DNA of 64,000 nt from Pratylenchus scribneri (GCA_030063045.1 JAQSEB010000084.1:248001-312000), one strand, 5' to 3'; shown: positions 1-12,300, numbered from the stretch's first letter. The notes: a model not told the origin generated them from the letters alone. Numbers and translations are program-made.

Positions 1-760
1 GGATTGAGACAAAGGGCCTCAGGCCATGTCTCTCCACACATTCATCGCATCCAATGCATACAACGTCGGATGCAGCGGGTACAGCTTCATGCCCCATGGG
101 AGAAGCGAAGGCCCAGAGGATTGAGGCAACAAATGCCACAGGCTATGCCTCTCCTCACTCATTCATCGCATTTATCATGTAACGACAGTTACACGGGTAC
201 AACTTCAAGCCCCATTGGCAGAAGTGAAGACCCAAATGGATTGAGACAAAGGGCCTCAGTCCATGTCTCTCCATACATTCATCGCATCCAATGCACAACT
301 TCGGATGCAGCGGGTACAGATCCAGGCCCCATTGGCACAAGCTAAGACCCAAAAGGATTGAGGCTTCAAAGGCCACAGGCTACGCCTCTCCTCTGGATCG
401 ATGGAGCAAACGCCTCAGGCCTTGCTTCTCTCCACACATTCATCACATGCATTTCATTCAACTTCGGTTGCAAAGGGCACGACTTCACGTCAAATTGGCG
501 GAATCAAAGGCCCAAGTGGATCGAGACAGCAACGCCTCAGGCCATGCTTCTCTCCACACATTCATCACATACATTTCGTTCAACTTCAGTTGCAAAGGGC
601 AGAGTTTCACGCCCCATTGGCGGAATCAAAAGCCCAAATGGATCGAGACAGCAAATGCCTCAGTTGCAAAGGGAACAACTTCCTGCCCCTTTGGCAGAAG
701 AAAGGCCTAAAGGATTGAAACAGTAAACGCCACAGGCTATGTTTTTCCCCACACTTTCAT
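1..760. repeat. ~120-bp degenerate tandem repeat family
   Basis: Units begin with a GGATTGAG or GGATCGAG word at 1, 118, 238, 355, 395, 518, 640 and 712, giving lengths of 117, 120, 117, 40, 123, 122 and 72 bp. Each full unit then carries a CCTCAGGC-type word, a TCTCCACACATTCAT-type word and a CCCATTGGC-type word in the same order. The 355-394 and 640-711 units are truncated. Units 1 and 3 resemble each other more than unit 2, and units from 395 on form another subgroup. Several open frames cross the region, but they follow the repeat and resemble no protein I recognise, so no gene is called. Related but weaker copies recur near 2119 and 2387. The array probably continues to the left of the window. 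Confidence 0.85.
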
Positions 761-797
761 TCATTGCAATGGCAATTGCAACGGGAAAAGCTTAAAG

Positions 798-1830
798 CCT
801 CATTCAATGGCACAAGCCTCAATCATTGGCATTCGCCTCATCCATTGGCATTCGCCTCATCCATTGGCATTCGCCTCATCCATTGGTATTCGCCTCATTC
901 ATTGGCATTCGCCTCATTCATTGGCATTCGCCGCATTCATTGGCATTCGCCTCATTTATTGGCATCCGCCTCATTCATTGGCGCCTCATCATTGGCATTC
1001 GCCTCATCCATTGGCATTCGCCTCATTCATTGGCATTCGCCTCATTCATTGGCATTCGCCGCATTCATTGGCATTCGCCTCATTTATTGGCATCCGCCTC
1101 ATTCATTGGCGCCTCATCATTGGCATTCGCCTCATTCATTGGCATTCGCCTCATCATTGGCATTCGCCTCATTCATGGCATTCGCCTCATCATTGGCATT
1201 CGCCTCATTCATTGGCATTCGCCTCATCATTGGCATTCGCCTCATTCATTGGCATTCGCCTCATTCATTGGCATTCGCCTCATTCATTGGCATTCGCCTC
1301 ATTCATTGGCATTCGCCTCATCATTGGCATTCGCCTCATTCATTGGCATTCGCCTCATCATTGGCATTCGCCTCATTCAATGGCATTCGCCTCATTCATT
1401 GGCATTCGCCTCATCATTGGCATTCGCCTCAATCATTGGCATTCGCCTCATTCATTGGCATTCGCCGCATTCATTGGCATTCGCCTCATTCATTGGCATT
1501 CGCCTTATCATTGGCATTCGCCTCATTCATTGGCATTCGCCTCATCATTGGCATTCGCCTCATTCATTGGCATTCGCCTCATTCATTGGCATTCGCCTCA
1601 TCTTTGGCATTCGCCTCATTCATTGGCATTCGCCGCATTCATTGGCATTCGCCTCATTTATTGGCATCCGCCTCATTCATTGGCGCCTCATCATTGGCAT
1701 TCGCCTCATTCATTGGCATTCGCCTCATCATTGGAATTCGCCTCATTCATGGCATTCGACTCATTCATTGGCATTCGCCTCATCATTGGCATTCGCCTCA
1801 ATCATTGGCATTCGCCTCAAGCATTGGCCT
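798..1830. repeat. 18/19-bp minisatellite (CATTGGCATTCGCCT core)
   Basis: More than 50 head-to-tail copies of a 19-bp unit (CATTCATTGGCATTCGCCT), mixed with an 18-bp form that lacks one base of the CATTCATT part and with minor variants (GCCGCATT, TTTATTGGCATCC, GCGCCTCATC). A longer block containing CATTTATTGGCATCCGCCTC followed by GGCGCCTCATCATTGG recurs near 950, 1080 and 1660, which shows local higher-order duplication. All three plus-strand frames stay open for over 1 kb because the unit has no stop in any frame. The predicted peptides are cyclic 19-residue repeats, so this is read as a minisatellite and not a gene. Confidence 0.93.
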
Positions 1831-2100
1831 TTGAGCCATTCTCATTGGCCTCAAACTCGATCGAAGGGCAAGCCCCACATTTTAGCAATCAAGCCTCATT
1901 CATTGGCATTCGCTTCAAACATTGGTCTCTGAGCCATCCTCATTGGCCTCCAGCTCGATCGACAGGGTAAGCCCCACATTGGCCTCCAGCTCGATTGACA
2001 AGGAAAAGCTCCACACATTGGCAGTCAAGCCTCCATTGATATTCAAGCCTTAACCATTAGCTTCTGAGACGTACTCATTGGCCTCCAAACCAACCTCATG
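1821..2100. repeat. Degenerate ~98-bp repeat flanking the minisatellite
   Basis: The block beginning ATTGGCCTTTGAGCC at 1823 recurs as ATTGGTCTCTGAGCC at 1921 and more weakly near 2056 (TTAGCTTCTGAGAC). Each is followed by CTCATTGGCCTC, then a CTCGATCGA or CTCGATTGA word and an AAGCCCCACA or AAGCTCCACA word. One relic 19-bp minisatellite unit lies inside it at about 1896-1912, so it looks like eroded DNA from which the minisatellite expanded, or the reverse. No coding signal. Confidence 0.6.
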
Positions 2101-2290
2101 GGCAATTGCGTCCATTAATGGAATTGAGTTTGCAAACGACTCAAGCTGTGCTTCTCCCAACACATTCATTCAACCAAAGACCATGGAGCCCCATGCAAGC
2201 ATTCATGGCATTCACTTGGGCAAATCCGCCTAGCACAAGAGCAAGGCTCTAAAAAAAAAAAAAAATGGCATTCGAAAATGCTGTTCACAT

Positions 2291-2332
2291 GGACAATCGC
2301 CAACCTAATCATTGGCTGAGTCCGACATCGCC
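2291..2332. repeat. 42-bp dispersed direct repeat, copy 1
   Basis: Matches 2548-2589 at 38 of 42 positions, 257 bp apart. The shared core is CCTAATCATTGGCTGAGTCC. It contains the CATTGG word common to the other repeats at this end of the window. Confidence 0.8.
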
Positions 2333-2547
2333 ATGCAGTCAAACTCATTGCCACTCAAGGGAGTCAAGCCACAGCCACCTATCAATGGGATCGAATTTGC
2401 AAATGCCTCAGGCTTTTTCTCACTCAAACATTCATTGCATTCGCGTTAACAAGGGAATCCATTCTGCAAAATCTGCTATGATTCCCCACGCATTCGTTCA
2501 ACCATGGGCCAGTAAACCCAATTCAATGGCAATCTTACCAACAACAA

Positions 2548-2589
2548 GGACAATCACCAGCCTAATCATTGGCTGAGTCCACCATCGCC
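2548..2589. repeat. 42-bp dispersed direct repeat, copy 2
   Basis: Partner of 2291-2332, with four mismatches. Surrounding sequence is not clearly alignable between the copies, so this is either a short duplication or the best-preserved part of an older, longer one. Confidence 0.8.
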
Positions 2590-2996
2590 TTGCGCTTTAT
2601 ACAATGAAGCACATTGTCGAAATTGCTGAGACAAATACGCATTTATCCAGCAACGATTAGCCAATGCACTGGAAAAATATAATTCCGTTGCTTAAACATT
2701 GGCCGCATCGAAATTTATTGCCCACAGTCTCAAACATGACAAGTGCCGATCAATGCATCCATGGCACTTTTCCGACATGAACCTATCAAAGGAACACAAT
2801 GCAATCTTTGACGGATCAACCACATCACGAGGCGAAGAACAACAACTTCATCTTCAGAGCAGACTTGGAACATCACACAAAAGCTGCCGTTCTGCCATGC
2901 ACAATTCAAGGACCATGATCGAGGATTTTCATCTCCAGGTCATGACGCAGAGCATCAAATCATTGGGCCGCCGGGAGTGTCGCGACTTTGCGCGAT

Positions 2997-3022
2997 GATC
3001 CGGGAATTGCCGGATCAATAAA
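2997..3022 (+). terminator. Hairpin abutting an AATAAA, possible transcript 3' end
   Basis: A perfect 7-bp inverted repeat, GATCCGG at 2997-3003 and CCGGATC at 3010-3016 with a 6-nt loop, is followed directly by AATAAA at 3017-3022. The arrangement resembles the end of a transcribed unit or an LTR-type polyadenylation region on the plus strand. The 99-codon open frame ending at 2998 stops just at the hairpin. There is no independent evidence for transcription, and AATAAA is common by chance in AT-rich DNA. Confidence 0.25.
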
Positions 3023-3647
3023 GAAGGAAGAAGAAAAAGATGATTGATTCCTTATCAGTCGCCTTCCCCATTTCCTCCCAATTTGCCTCCCCCCATTCCA
3101 TTTTTGTCCTTTTTAGCACAAAGTTCAACCACTCGCTAGAATACATTCACATTCAAAGTCCATCCATTCTCTCATCATTCACATGAAAATTATCGCTTAA
3201 TCATTCGCATTCAACACATTCACATTAAACTTTTCTCCTCTAAAAACGAGTTGTTTACTTCGCCATCAAAATCAGCCCATTCTTGAATGTTTCCACTCAT
3301 TTGTTCATTTCTATTTAACCTAACCCCATTTTCACCTTAATGGCGTTCCTCCTCTCATTCCATCCAAACATTTTGAATTTGTTGGGGCCCTTGGGGTCCT
3401 CTCCCCATCCAATTCCATTCGGCTATCACCATCATTTGCCACATCATCAAATTCATCCATTCATTCGCACATTGGCAACATTCAAGCATTGGCAAACCCA
3501 TCATCATCCATTCATTCACACATTGGCAAACCCATCATCATTCATTCATTCAATCATTGGAAATCATCATCCATTCATTCACACATTAGCAAACTCGACA
3601 TTCATCCATTCATTCATCCATTTCATTAACCAATTAACCCATTTCAC
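3023..3647. repeat. Low-complexity ATTCA/CATT-rich DNA
   Basis: The plus strand is rich in C, T and A, with many ATTCATT and CATCATT words. Between about 3468 and 3600 a degenerate tandem repeat is visible (CACATTGGCAAACCCATCAT near 3513, repeated with changes near 3470, 3490 and 3580). A 111-codon open frame at 3340-3675 reads through it and is rich in His, Phe and Ile. That follows from the repeat words, and no domain is recognisable. Confidence 0.6.
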
Positions 3648-3928
3648 TTTCACACATTTTTATTTTAATGAATAAAGATTAAAAACCCATTTAAATCCAA
3701 CCAAACCCCCTCCACCATCATTTTGGGTTGAACCTGCCCAAAGCCCGTCCGGGCACTTTGTTTGCGGAAAAAGGGCCCGCAACAAAATCAATTTCACACA
3801 TTTTTATTTTAATGAATAAAGATTAAAAACCCATTTAAATCCAACCAAACCCCCTCCACCATCATTTTGGGTTGAACCTGCCCAAAGCCCGTCCGGGCAC
3901 TTTGTTTGCGGAAAAAGGGCCCGCAACA
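3648..3928. repeat. Perfect 137-bp tandem duplication (period 144 bp)
   Basis: Copy 1 is 3648-3784 and copy 2 is 3792-3928, identical at all 137 positions and separated by 7 bp (AAATCAA). Each copy contains AATAAA (3671-3676 and 3815-3820), a GCCCG-TC-CGGGC inverted repeat (3743-3754 and 3887-3898), and ends GGGCCCGCAACA. The last base of copy 2 touches the first satellite unit. The end GGGCCCGCAACA is nearly the inverse of TGTTGGGGCCC at 3380-3390, so 3380-3928 could be a solo LTR-like sequence with TG...CA ends. The flanks (GAATT and GGGTA) do not form a target-site duplication, so that reading is weak. Confidence 0.9.
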
Positions 3929-6900
3929 GGGTAAACTAGGTGATCGAGTAAGATGCAGGTGGATAGGGTGAAGTTGGTGATTAAGGAAAATGCAGGTGGA
4001 TTGGGTGAACTAGGTGATCGAGTAAGATGCAGGTGGGAAGGGTGAACTAGGTAATTAAGGAAAATGCAGGTGGGTAGGGTGAACTAGGTGATTAAGGAAA
4101 ATGCTGGTGGATAGGGTGAACTAGGTGATTAAGGAAATTGCAGGTGGGTAGAGTGAACTAGGTGATTAAGGAAAATGCTGGTGGATAGGGTGAACTAGGT
4201 GATAAAGGAAAATGCTGGTGGATAGGGTGAACTAGGTGATAAAGGAAAATGCTGGTGGATAGGGTGAACTAGGTGATTAAGGAAAATGCAGGTGGGTAGG
4301 GTGAACTAGGTGATTAAGGAAAATGCTGTTGGATAGGGTGAACTAGGTGATAAAGGAAAATGCTGGTGGATAGGGTGAACTAGGTGATTAAGGAAAATGC
4401 AGGTGGGTAGGGTGAACTAGGTGATTAAGGAAAATGCTGGTGGGTAGGGTGAACTAGGTGATTAAGGAAAATGCTGTTGGGTAGGGTGAACTTGGTGATT
4501 AAGGAAAATGCTGGTGGGTAGGGTGAACTAGGTGATTAAGAAAAATGCTGGTGGGTAGGGTGAACTAGGTGATTAAGGAAAATGCAGGTGGGTAGAGTGA
4601 ACTAGGTGATTAAGGAAAATGCTGGTGGATAGGGTAAACTAGGTGATCGAGTAAGATGCAGGTGGATAGGGTGAAGTTGGTGATTAAGGAAAATGCAGGT
4701 GGATTGGGTGAACTAGGTGATCGAGTAAGATGCAGGTGGGTAGGGTGAACTAAGTGATTAAGGAAAATGCTGGTGGATAGGGTGAACAAGGAGATTAAGG
4801 AAAATGCAGATGGGTAGGGTGAACTAGGTGATTAAGGAAAATGCAGGTGGGTAGTTTGAACTAGGTGATTAAGGAAAATGCAGGTGGGTAGGGTGAACTA
4901 GGTGATTAAGGAAAATGCTGGAGGATAGGGTGAACTAGGTGATTAAGGAAAATGCAGGTGGGTAGGATGAACTAGGTGATTAAGGAAAATGCTGGTGGGT
5001 AGGGTGAACTAGGTGATTAAGGAAAATGCAGGTGGGTAGGGTGAACTAGGTGATTAAGGAAAATGCTGGTGGATAGGGTGAACTAGGTGATTAAGGAAAA
5101 TGCTGGAGGATAGGGTGAACTAGGTGATTAAGGAAAATGCAGGTGGGTAGGATGAACTAGGTGATCGAGTAAGATGCAGGTAGGTAGGGTGAACTAGGTG
5201 ATTAAGGAAAATGCAGGTAGGTTAGGGTGAACTAGGTGATCGAGTAAGATGCAGGTGGATAGGGTGAACTAAGTGATTAAGGAAAATGCAGGTGGGTAAG
5301 GTGAACTAGGTGATTAAGGAAAATGCTGGTGGATAGGGTGAACTAGGTGATTAAGGAAAATGCAGGTGGGTAGGGTGAACTAGGTGATTAAGGAAAATGA
5401 TGGTGGATATTGGTGATTAAGGAAAATGCTGGTGGATAGGGTGAACTAGGTGATTAAGGAAAATGCAGGTGGGTAGGGTGAACTAGATGATTAAGGAAAA
5501 TGCAGGTGGGTAGGGTGAACTAGGTGATTAAGGAAAATGCTGGTGGATAGGGTGAACTAGGTTATTAAGGAAAATGCTGGTGGGTAGGGTGAACTAGGTG
5601 ATTAAGGAAAATGCAGGTGGGTAGGGTGAACTAGGTGATTAAGGAAAATGCTGGTGGATAGGGTGAACAAGGAGATTAAGGAAAATGCAGATGGGTAGGG
5701 TGAACTAGGTGATTAAGGAAAATGCAGGTGGGTAGGGTGAACTAGGTGATTAAGGAAAATGCTGGTGGATAGGGTGAACTAGGTGATTAAGGAAAATGCT
5801 GGAGGATAGGGTGAACTAGGTTATTAAGGAAAATGCAGGTGGGTAGGATGAACTAGGTGATTAAGGAAAATGCTGGTGGGTAGGGTGAACTAGGTGATTA
5901 AGGAAAATGCAGGTGGGTAGGGTGAACTAGGTGATTAAGGAAAATGCTGGTGGATAGGGTGAACTAGGTGATTAAGGAAAATGCTGGAGGATAGGGTGAA
6001 CTAGGTGATTAAGGAAAATGCAGGTGGGTAGGATGAACTAGGTGATCGAGTAAGATGCAGGTGGGTAGGGTGAACTAGGTGATTAAGGAAAATGCAGGTA
6101 GGTTAGGGTGAACTAGGTGATCGAGTAAGATGCAGGTGGATAGGGTGAACTAAGTGATTAAGGAAAATGCAGGTGGGTAAGGTGAACTAGGTGATTAAGG
6201 AAAATGCTGGTGGATAGGGTGAACTAGGTGATTAAGGAAAATGCAGGTGGGTAGGGTGAACTAGGTGATTAAGGAAAATGATGGTGGATAGGGTGAACTT
6301 GGTGATTAAGGAAAATGCTGGTGGATAGGGTGAACTTGGTGATTAAGGAAAATGCTGGTGGATAGGGTGAACTAGGTGATTAAGGAAAATGCAGGTGGGT
6401 AGGGTGAACTAGGTGATTAAGGAAAATGCTGGTGGATAGGGTGAACTAGGTTATTAAGGAAAATGCTGGTGGGTAGGGTGAACTAGGTGATTAAGGAAAA
6501 TGCAGGTGGGTAGGGTGAACTAGGTGATTAAGGAAAATGCTGGTGGATAGGGTGAACTAGGTGATTAAGGAAAATGCAGGTGGGTAGGGTGAACTAGGTG
6601 ATTAAGGAAAATGCTGGTGGATAGGGTGAACTAGGTTATTAAGGAAAATGCAGGTGGGTAGGGTGAACTAGGTGATTAAGGAAAATGCTGGTGGATAGGG
6701 TGAATTTGGTGATTAAGGAAAATGCTGGTGGATAGGGTGAACTAGGTGATTAAGGAAAATGCTGGAGGATAGGGTGAACTAGGTGATTAAGGAAAATGCA
6801 GGTGGGTAGGATGAACTAGGTGATCGAGTAAGATGCAGGTGGGTAGGGTGAACTAGGTGATTAAGGAAAATGCAGGTAGGTTAGGGTGAACTAGGTGATT

Positions 6901-9344
6901 AAGGAAAATGCTGGTGGATAGGGTGAACTAAGTGATTAAGGAAAATGCAGGTGGGTAAGGTGAACTAGGTGATTAAGGAAAATGCTGGTGGATAGGGTGA
7001 ACTAGGTGATTAAGGAAAATGCAGGTGGGTAGGGTGAACTAAGTGATTAAGGAAAATGCAGGTGGGTAAGGTGAACTAGGTGATTAAGGAAAATGCTGGT
7101 GGATAGGGTGAACTAGGTGATTAAGGAAAATGCAGGTGGGTAGGGTGAACTAGGTGATTAAGGAAAATGATGGTGGATAGGGTGAACTAGGTGATTAAGG
7201 AAAATGCTGGTGGATAGGGTGAATTTGGTGATTAAGGAAAATGCTGGTGGATAGGGTGAACTAGGTGATTAAGGAAAATGCTGGAGGATAGGGTGAACTA
7301 GGTGATTAAGGAAAATGCAGGTGGGTAGGATGAACTAGGTGATCGAGTAAGATGCAGGTGGGTAGGGTGAACTAGGTGATTAAGGAAAATGCAGGTAGGT
7401 TAGGGTGAACTATGTGATTAAGGAAAATGCTGGTGGATAGGGTGAACAAAGTGATTAAGGAAAATGCAGGTGGGTAAGGTGAACTAGGTGATTAAGGAAA
7501 ATGCTGGTGGATAGGGTGAACTAGGTGATTAAGGAAAATGCAGGTGGGTAGGGTGAACTAGGTGATTAAGGAAAATGATGGTGGATAGGGTGAACTTGGT
7601 GATTAAGGAAAATGCTGGTGGGTAGGGTGAACTAGGTGATTAAGGAAAATGCAGGTGGGTAGGGTGAACTTGGTGATTAAGGAAAATGCTGGTGGGTAGG
7701 GTGAACTAGGTGATTAAGGAAAATGCAGGTGGGTAGGGTGAACTAGGTGATTAAGGAAAATGCTGGAGGATAGGGTGAACTAGGTGATTAAGGAAAATGC
7801 AGGTGGGTAGGATGAACTAGGTGATTAAGGAAAATGCTGGTGGATAGGGTGAATTTGGTGATTAAGGAAAATGCTGGTGGATAGGGTGAACTAGGTGATT
7901 AAGGAAAATGCTGGAGGATAGGGTGAACTAGGTGATTAAGGAAAATGCAGGTGGGTAGGATGAACTAGGTGATCGAGTAAGATGCAGGTGGGTAGGGTGA
8001 ACTAGGTGATTAAGGAAAATGCAGGTAGGTTAGGGTGAACTAGGTGATTAAGGAAAATGCTGGTGGATAGGGTGAACTAAGTGATTAAGGAAAATGCAGG
8101 TGGGTAAGGTGAACTAGGTGATTAAGGAAAATGCTGGTGGATAGGGTGAACTAGGTGATTAAGGAAAATGCAGGTGGGTAGGGTGAACTAAGTGATTAAG
8201 GAAAATGCAGGTGGGTAAGGTGAACTAGGTGATTAAGGAAAATGCTGGTGGATAGGGTGAACTAGGTGATTAAGGAAAATGCAGGTGGGTAGGGTGAACT
8301 AGGTGATTAAGGAAAATGATGGTGGATAGGGTGAACTAGGTGATTAAGGAAAATGCTGGTGGATAGGGTGAATTTGGTGATTAAGGAAAATGCTGGTGGA
8401 TAGGGTGAACTAGGTGATTAAGGAAAATGCTGGAGGATAGGGTGAACTAGGTGATTAAGGAAAATGCAGGTGGGTAGGATGAACTAGGTGATCGAGTAAG
8501 ATGCAGGTAGGTAGGGTGAACTAGGTGATTAAGGAAAATGCAGGTAGGTTAGGGTGAACTAGGTGATTAAGGAAAATGCTGGTGGATAGGGTGAACTAAG
8601 TGATTAAGGAAAATGCAGGTGGGTAAGGTGAACTAGGTGATTAAGGAAAATGCTGGTGGATAGGGTGAACTAGGTGATTAAGGAAAATGCAGGTGGGTAG
8701 GGTGAACTAGGTGATTAAGGAAAATGATGGTGGATAGGGTGAACTTGGTGATTAAGGAAAATGCTGGTGGGTAGGGTGAACTAGGTGATTAAGGAAAATG
8801 ATGGTGGATAGGGTGAACTTGGTGATTAAGGAAAATGCTGGTGGGTAGGGTGAACTAGGTGATTAAGGAAAATGCAGGTGGGTAGGTTGAACTAGGTGAT
8901 TAAGGAAAATGCTGGAGGATAGGGTGAACTAGGTGATTAAGGAAAATGCAGGTGGGTAGGATGAACTAAGTGATTAAGGAAAATGCAGGTGGGTAAGGTG
9001 AACTAGGTGATTAAGGAAAATGCTGGTGGATAGGGTGAACTAGGTGATTAAGGAAAATGCAGGTGGGTAGGGTGAACTAGGTGATTAAGGAAAATGCTGG
9101 TGGATAGGGTGAACTATAAGGAAAATGCAGGTGGGTAGGGTGAACTAGGTGATTAAGGAAAATGCAGGGGTAGGGTGAACTAGGTGATTAAGGAAAATGC
9201 TGGTGGATAGGGTGAACTAGGTTATTAAGGAAAATGCTGGTGGGTAGGGTGAACTAGGTGATTAAGGAAAATGCAGGTGGGTAGGGTGAACTAGGTGATT
9301 AAGAAAAATGCTGGTGGGTAGGGTGAACTAGGTGATTAAGGAAA

Positions 9345-12300
9345 ATGCAGGTGGGTAGAGTGAACTAGGTGATTAAGGAAAATGCTGGTGGATAGGGTAA
9401 ACTAGGTGATCGAGTAAGATGCAGGTGGATAGGGTGAAGTTGGTGATTAAGGAAAATGCAGGTGGATTGGGTGAACTAGGTGATCGAGTAAGATGCAGGT
9501 GGGTAGGGTGAACTAAGTGATTAAGGAAAATGCTGGTGGATAGGGTGAACAAGGAGATTAAGGAAAATGCAGATGGGTAGGGTGAACTAGGTGATTAAGG
9601 AAAATGCAGGTGGGTAGTTTGAACTAGGTGATTAAGGAAAATGCAGGTGGGTAGGGTGAACTAGGTGATTAAGGAAAATGCTGGAGGATAGGGTGAACTA
9701 GGTGATTAAGGAAAATGCAGGTGGGTAGGATGAACTAGGTGATTAAGGAAAATGCTGGTGGGTAGGGTGAACTAGGTGATTAAGGAAAATGCAGGTGGGT
9801 AGGGTGAACTAGGTGATTAAGGAAAATGCTGGTGGATAGGGTGAACTAGGTGATTAAGGAAAATGCTGGAGGATAGGGTGAACTAGGTGATTAAGGAAAA
9901 TGCAGGTGGGTAGGATGAACTAGGTGATCGAGTAAGATGCAGGTAGGTAGGGTGAACTAGGTGATTAAGGAAAATGCAGGTAGGTTAGGGTGAACTAGGT
10001 GATCGAGTAAGATGCAGGTGGATAGGGTGAACTAAGTGATTAAGGAAAATGCAGGTGGGTAAGGTGAACTAGGTGATTAAGGAAAATGCTGGTGGATAGG
10101 GTGAACTAGGTGATTAAGGAAAATGCAGGTGGGTAGGGTGAACTAGGTGATTAAGGAAAATGATGGTGGATATTGGTGATTAAGGAAAATGCTGGTGGAT
10201 AGGGTGAACTAGGTGATTAAGGAAAATGCAGGTGGGTAGGGTGAACTAGATGATTAAGGAAAATGCAGGTGGGTAGGGTGAACTAGGTGATTAAGGAAAA
10301 TGCTGGTGGATAGGGTGAACTAGGTTATTAAGGAAAATGCTGGTGGGTAGGGTGAACTAGGTGATTAAGGAAAATGCAGGTGGGTAAGGTGAACTAGGTG
10401 ATTAAGGAAAATGCTGGTGGATAGGGTGAACTAGGTGATTAAGGAAAATGCAGGTGGGTAGGGTGAACTAGGTGATTAAGGAAAATGATGGTGGATATTG
10501 GTGATTAAGGAAAATGCTGGTGGATAGGGTGAACTAGGTGATTAAGGAAAATGCAGGTGGGTAGGGTGAACTAGATGATTAAGGAAAATGCAGGTGGGTA
10601 GGGTGAACTAGGTGATTAAGGAAAATGCTGGTGGATAGGGTGAACTAGGTGATCGAGTAAGATGCAGGTGGGTAGGGTGAACTAGGTGATTAAGGAAAAT
10701 GCAGGTAGGTTAGGGTGAACTAGGTGATTAAGGAAAATGCTGGTGGATAGGGTGAACAAAGTGATTAAGGAAAATGCAGGTGGGTAAGGTGAACTAGGTG
10801 ATTAAGGAAAATGCTGGTGGATAGGGTGAACTAGGTGATTAAGGAAAATGCAGGTGGGTAGGGTGAACTAGGTGATTAAGGAAAATGATGGTGGATAGGG
10901 TGAACTTGGTGATTAAGGAAAATGCTGGTGGGTAGGGTGAACTAGGTGATTAAGGAAAATGCAGGTGGGTAGGGTGAACTTGGTGATTAAGGAAAATGCT
11001 GGTGGGTAGGGTGAACTAGGTGATTAAGGAAAATGCAGGTGGGTAGGGTGAACTAGGTGATTAAGGAAAATGCTGGAGGATAGGGTGAACTAGGTGATTA
11101 AGGAAAATGCAGGTGGGTAGGATGAACTAGGTGATTAAGGAAAATGCTGGTGGATAGGGGTGAATTTGGTGATTAAGGAAAATGCTGGTGGATAGGGTGA
11201 ACTAGGTGATTAAGGAAAATGCTGGAGGATAGGGTGAACTAGGTGATTAAGGAAAATGCAGGTGGGTAGGATGAACTAGGTGATCGAGTAAGATGCAGGT
11301 GGGTAGGGTGAACTAGGTGATTAAGGAAAATGCAGGTAGGTTAGGGTGAACTAGGTGATTAAGGAAAATGCTGGTGGATAGGGTGAACTAAGTGATTAAG
11401 GAAAATGCAGGTGGGTAAGGTGAACTAGGTGATTAAGGAAAATGCTGGTGGATAGGGTGAACTAGGTGATTAAGGAAAATGCAGGTGGGTAGGGTGAACT
11501 AAGTGATTAAGGAAAATGCAGGTGGGTAAGGTGAACTAGGTGATTAAGGAAAATGCTGGTGGATAGGGTGAACTAGGTGATTAAGGAAAATGCAGGTGGG
11601 TAGGGTGAACTAGGTGATTAAGGAAAATGATGGTGGATAGGGTGAACTAGGTGATTAAGGAAAATGCTGGTGGATAGGGTGAATTTGGTGATTAAGGAAA
11701 ATGCTGGTGGATAGGGTGAACTAGGTGATTAAGGAAAATGCTGGAGGATAGGGTGAACTAGGTGATTAAGGAAAATGCAGGTGGGTAGGATGAACTAGGT
11801 GATCGAGTAAGATGCAGGTAGGTAGGGTGAACTAGGTGATTAAGGAAAATGCAGGTAGGTTAGGGTGAACTAGGTGATTAAGGAAAATGCTGGTGGATAG
11901 GGTGAACTAAGTGATTAAGGAAAATGCAGGTGGGTAAGGTGAACTAGGTGATTAAGGAAAATGCTGGTGGATAGGGTGAACTAGGTGATTAAGGAAAATG
12001 CAGGTGGGTAGGGTGAACTAGGTGATTAAGGAAAATGATGGTGGATAGGGTGAACTTGGTGATTAAGGAAAATGCTGGTGGGTAGGGTGAACTAGGTGAT
12101 TAAGGAAAATGATGGTGGATAGGGTGAACTTGGTGATTAAGGAAAATGCTGGTGGGTAGGGTGAACTAGGTGATTAAGGAAAATGCAGGTGGGTAGGTTG
12201 AACTAGGTGATTAAGGAAAATGCTGGAGGATAGGGTGAACTAGGTGATTAAGGAAAATGCAGGTGGGTAGGATGAACTAAGTGATTAAGGAAAATGCAGG

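Larger units (their letters stand above)
2101..2996. other. Repeat-derived intergenic DNA, no supported gene
   Basis: Words from the ~120-bp family recur here (TTTGCAAACGACTCAAGC near 2129, TTTGCAAATGCCTCAGGC near 2395). There is a run of 15 A at 2251-2265. Open frames of 103 codons (2265-2576) and 99 codons (2699-2998) exist. Neither shows a recognisable domain; the first is built partly from repeat words, while the second lies in DNA without obvious repeats. An exon of an unknown gene at 2699-2998 cannot be excluded, but nothing positively supports one. Confidence 0.5.

Noticed and set aside
4..726. Open frames of 105-139 codons at the left end
   Set aside because: They follow the ~120-bp tandem repeat, overlap each other in different frames and show no domain.
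764..1970. Three overlapping 356-387-codon open frames
   Set aside because: They arise from a 19-bp minisatellite without stops in any frame, and the products are cyclic permutations of the same peptide.
2251..2265. A15 run as the tail of a retroposed transcript
   Set aside because: No target duplication or recognisable upstream gene body was seen. A simple homopolymer is sufficient.
3340..3675. 111-codon open frame rich in His, Phe and Ile
   Set aside because: Built from ATTCA/CATT low-complexity DNA and running into the 137-bp duplication. No signal of a real gene.
3380..3928. Confident solo LTR call
   Set aside because: The ends look LTR-like, but the flanks GAATT and GGGTA do not match and the internal 137-bp duplication is not typical. 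Kept only as a hypothesis.
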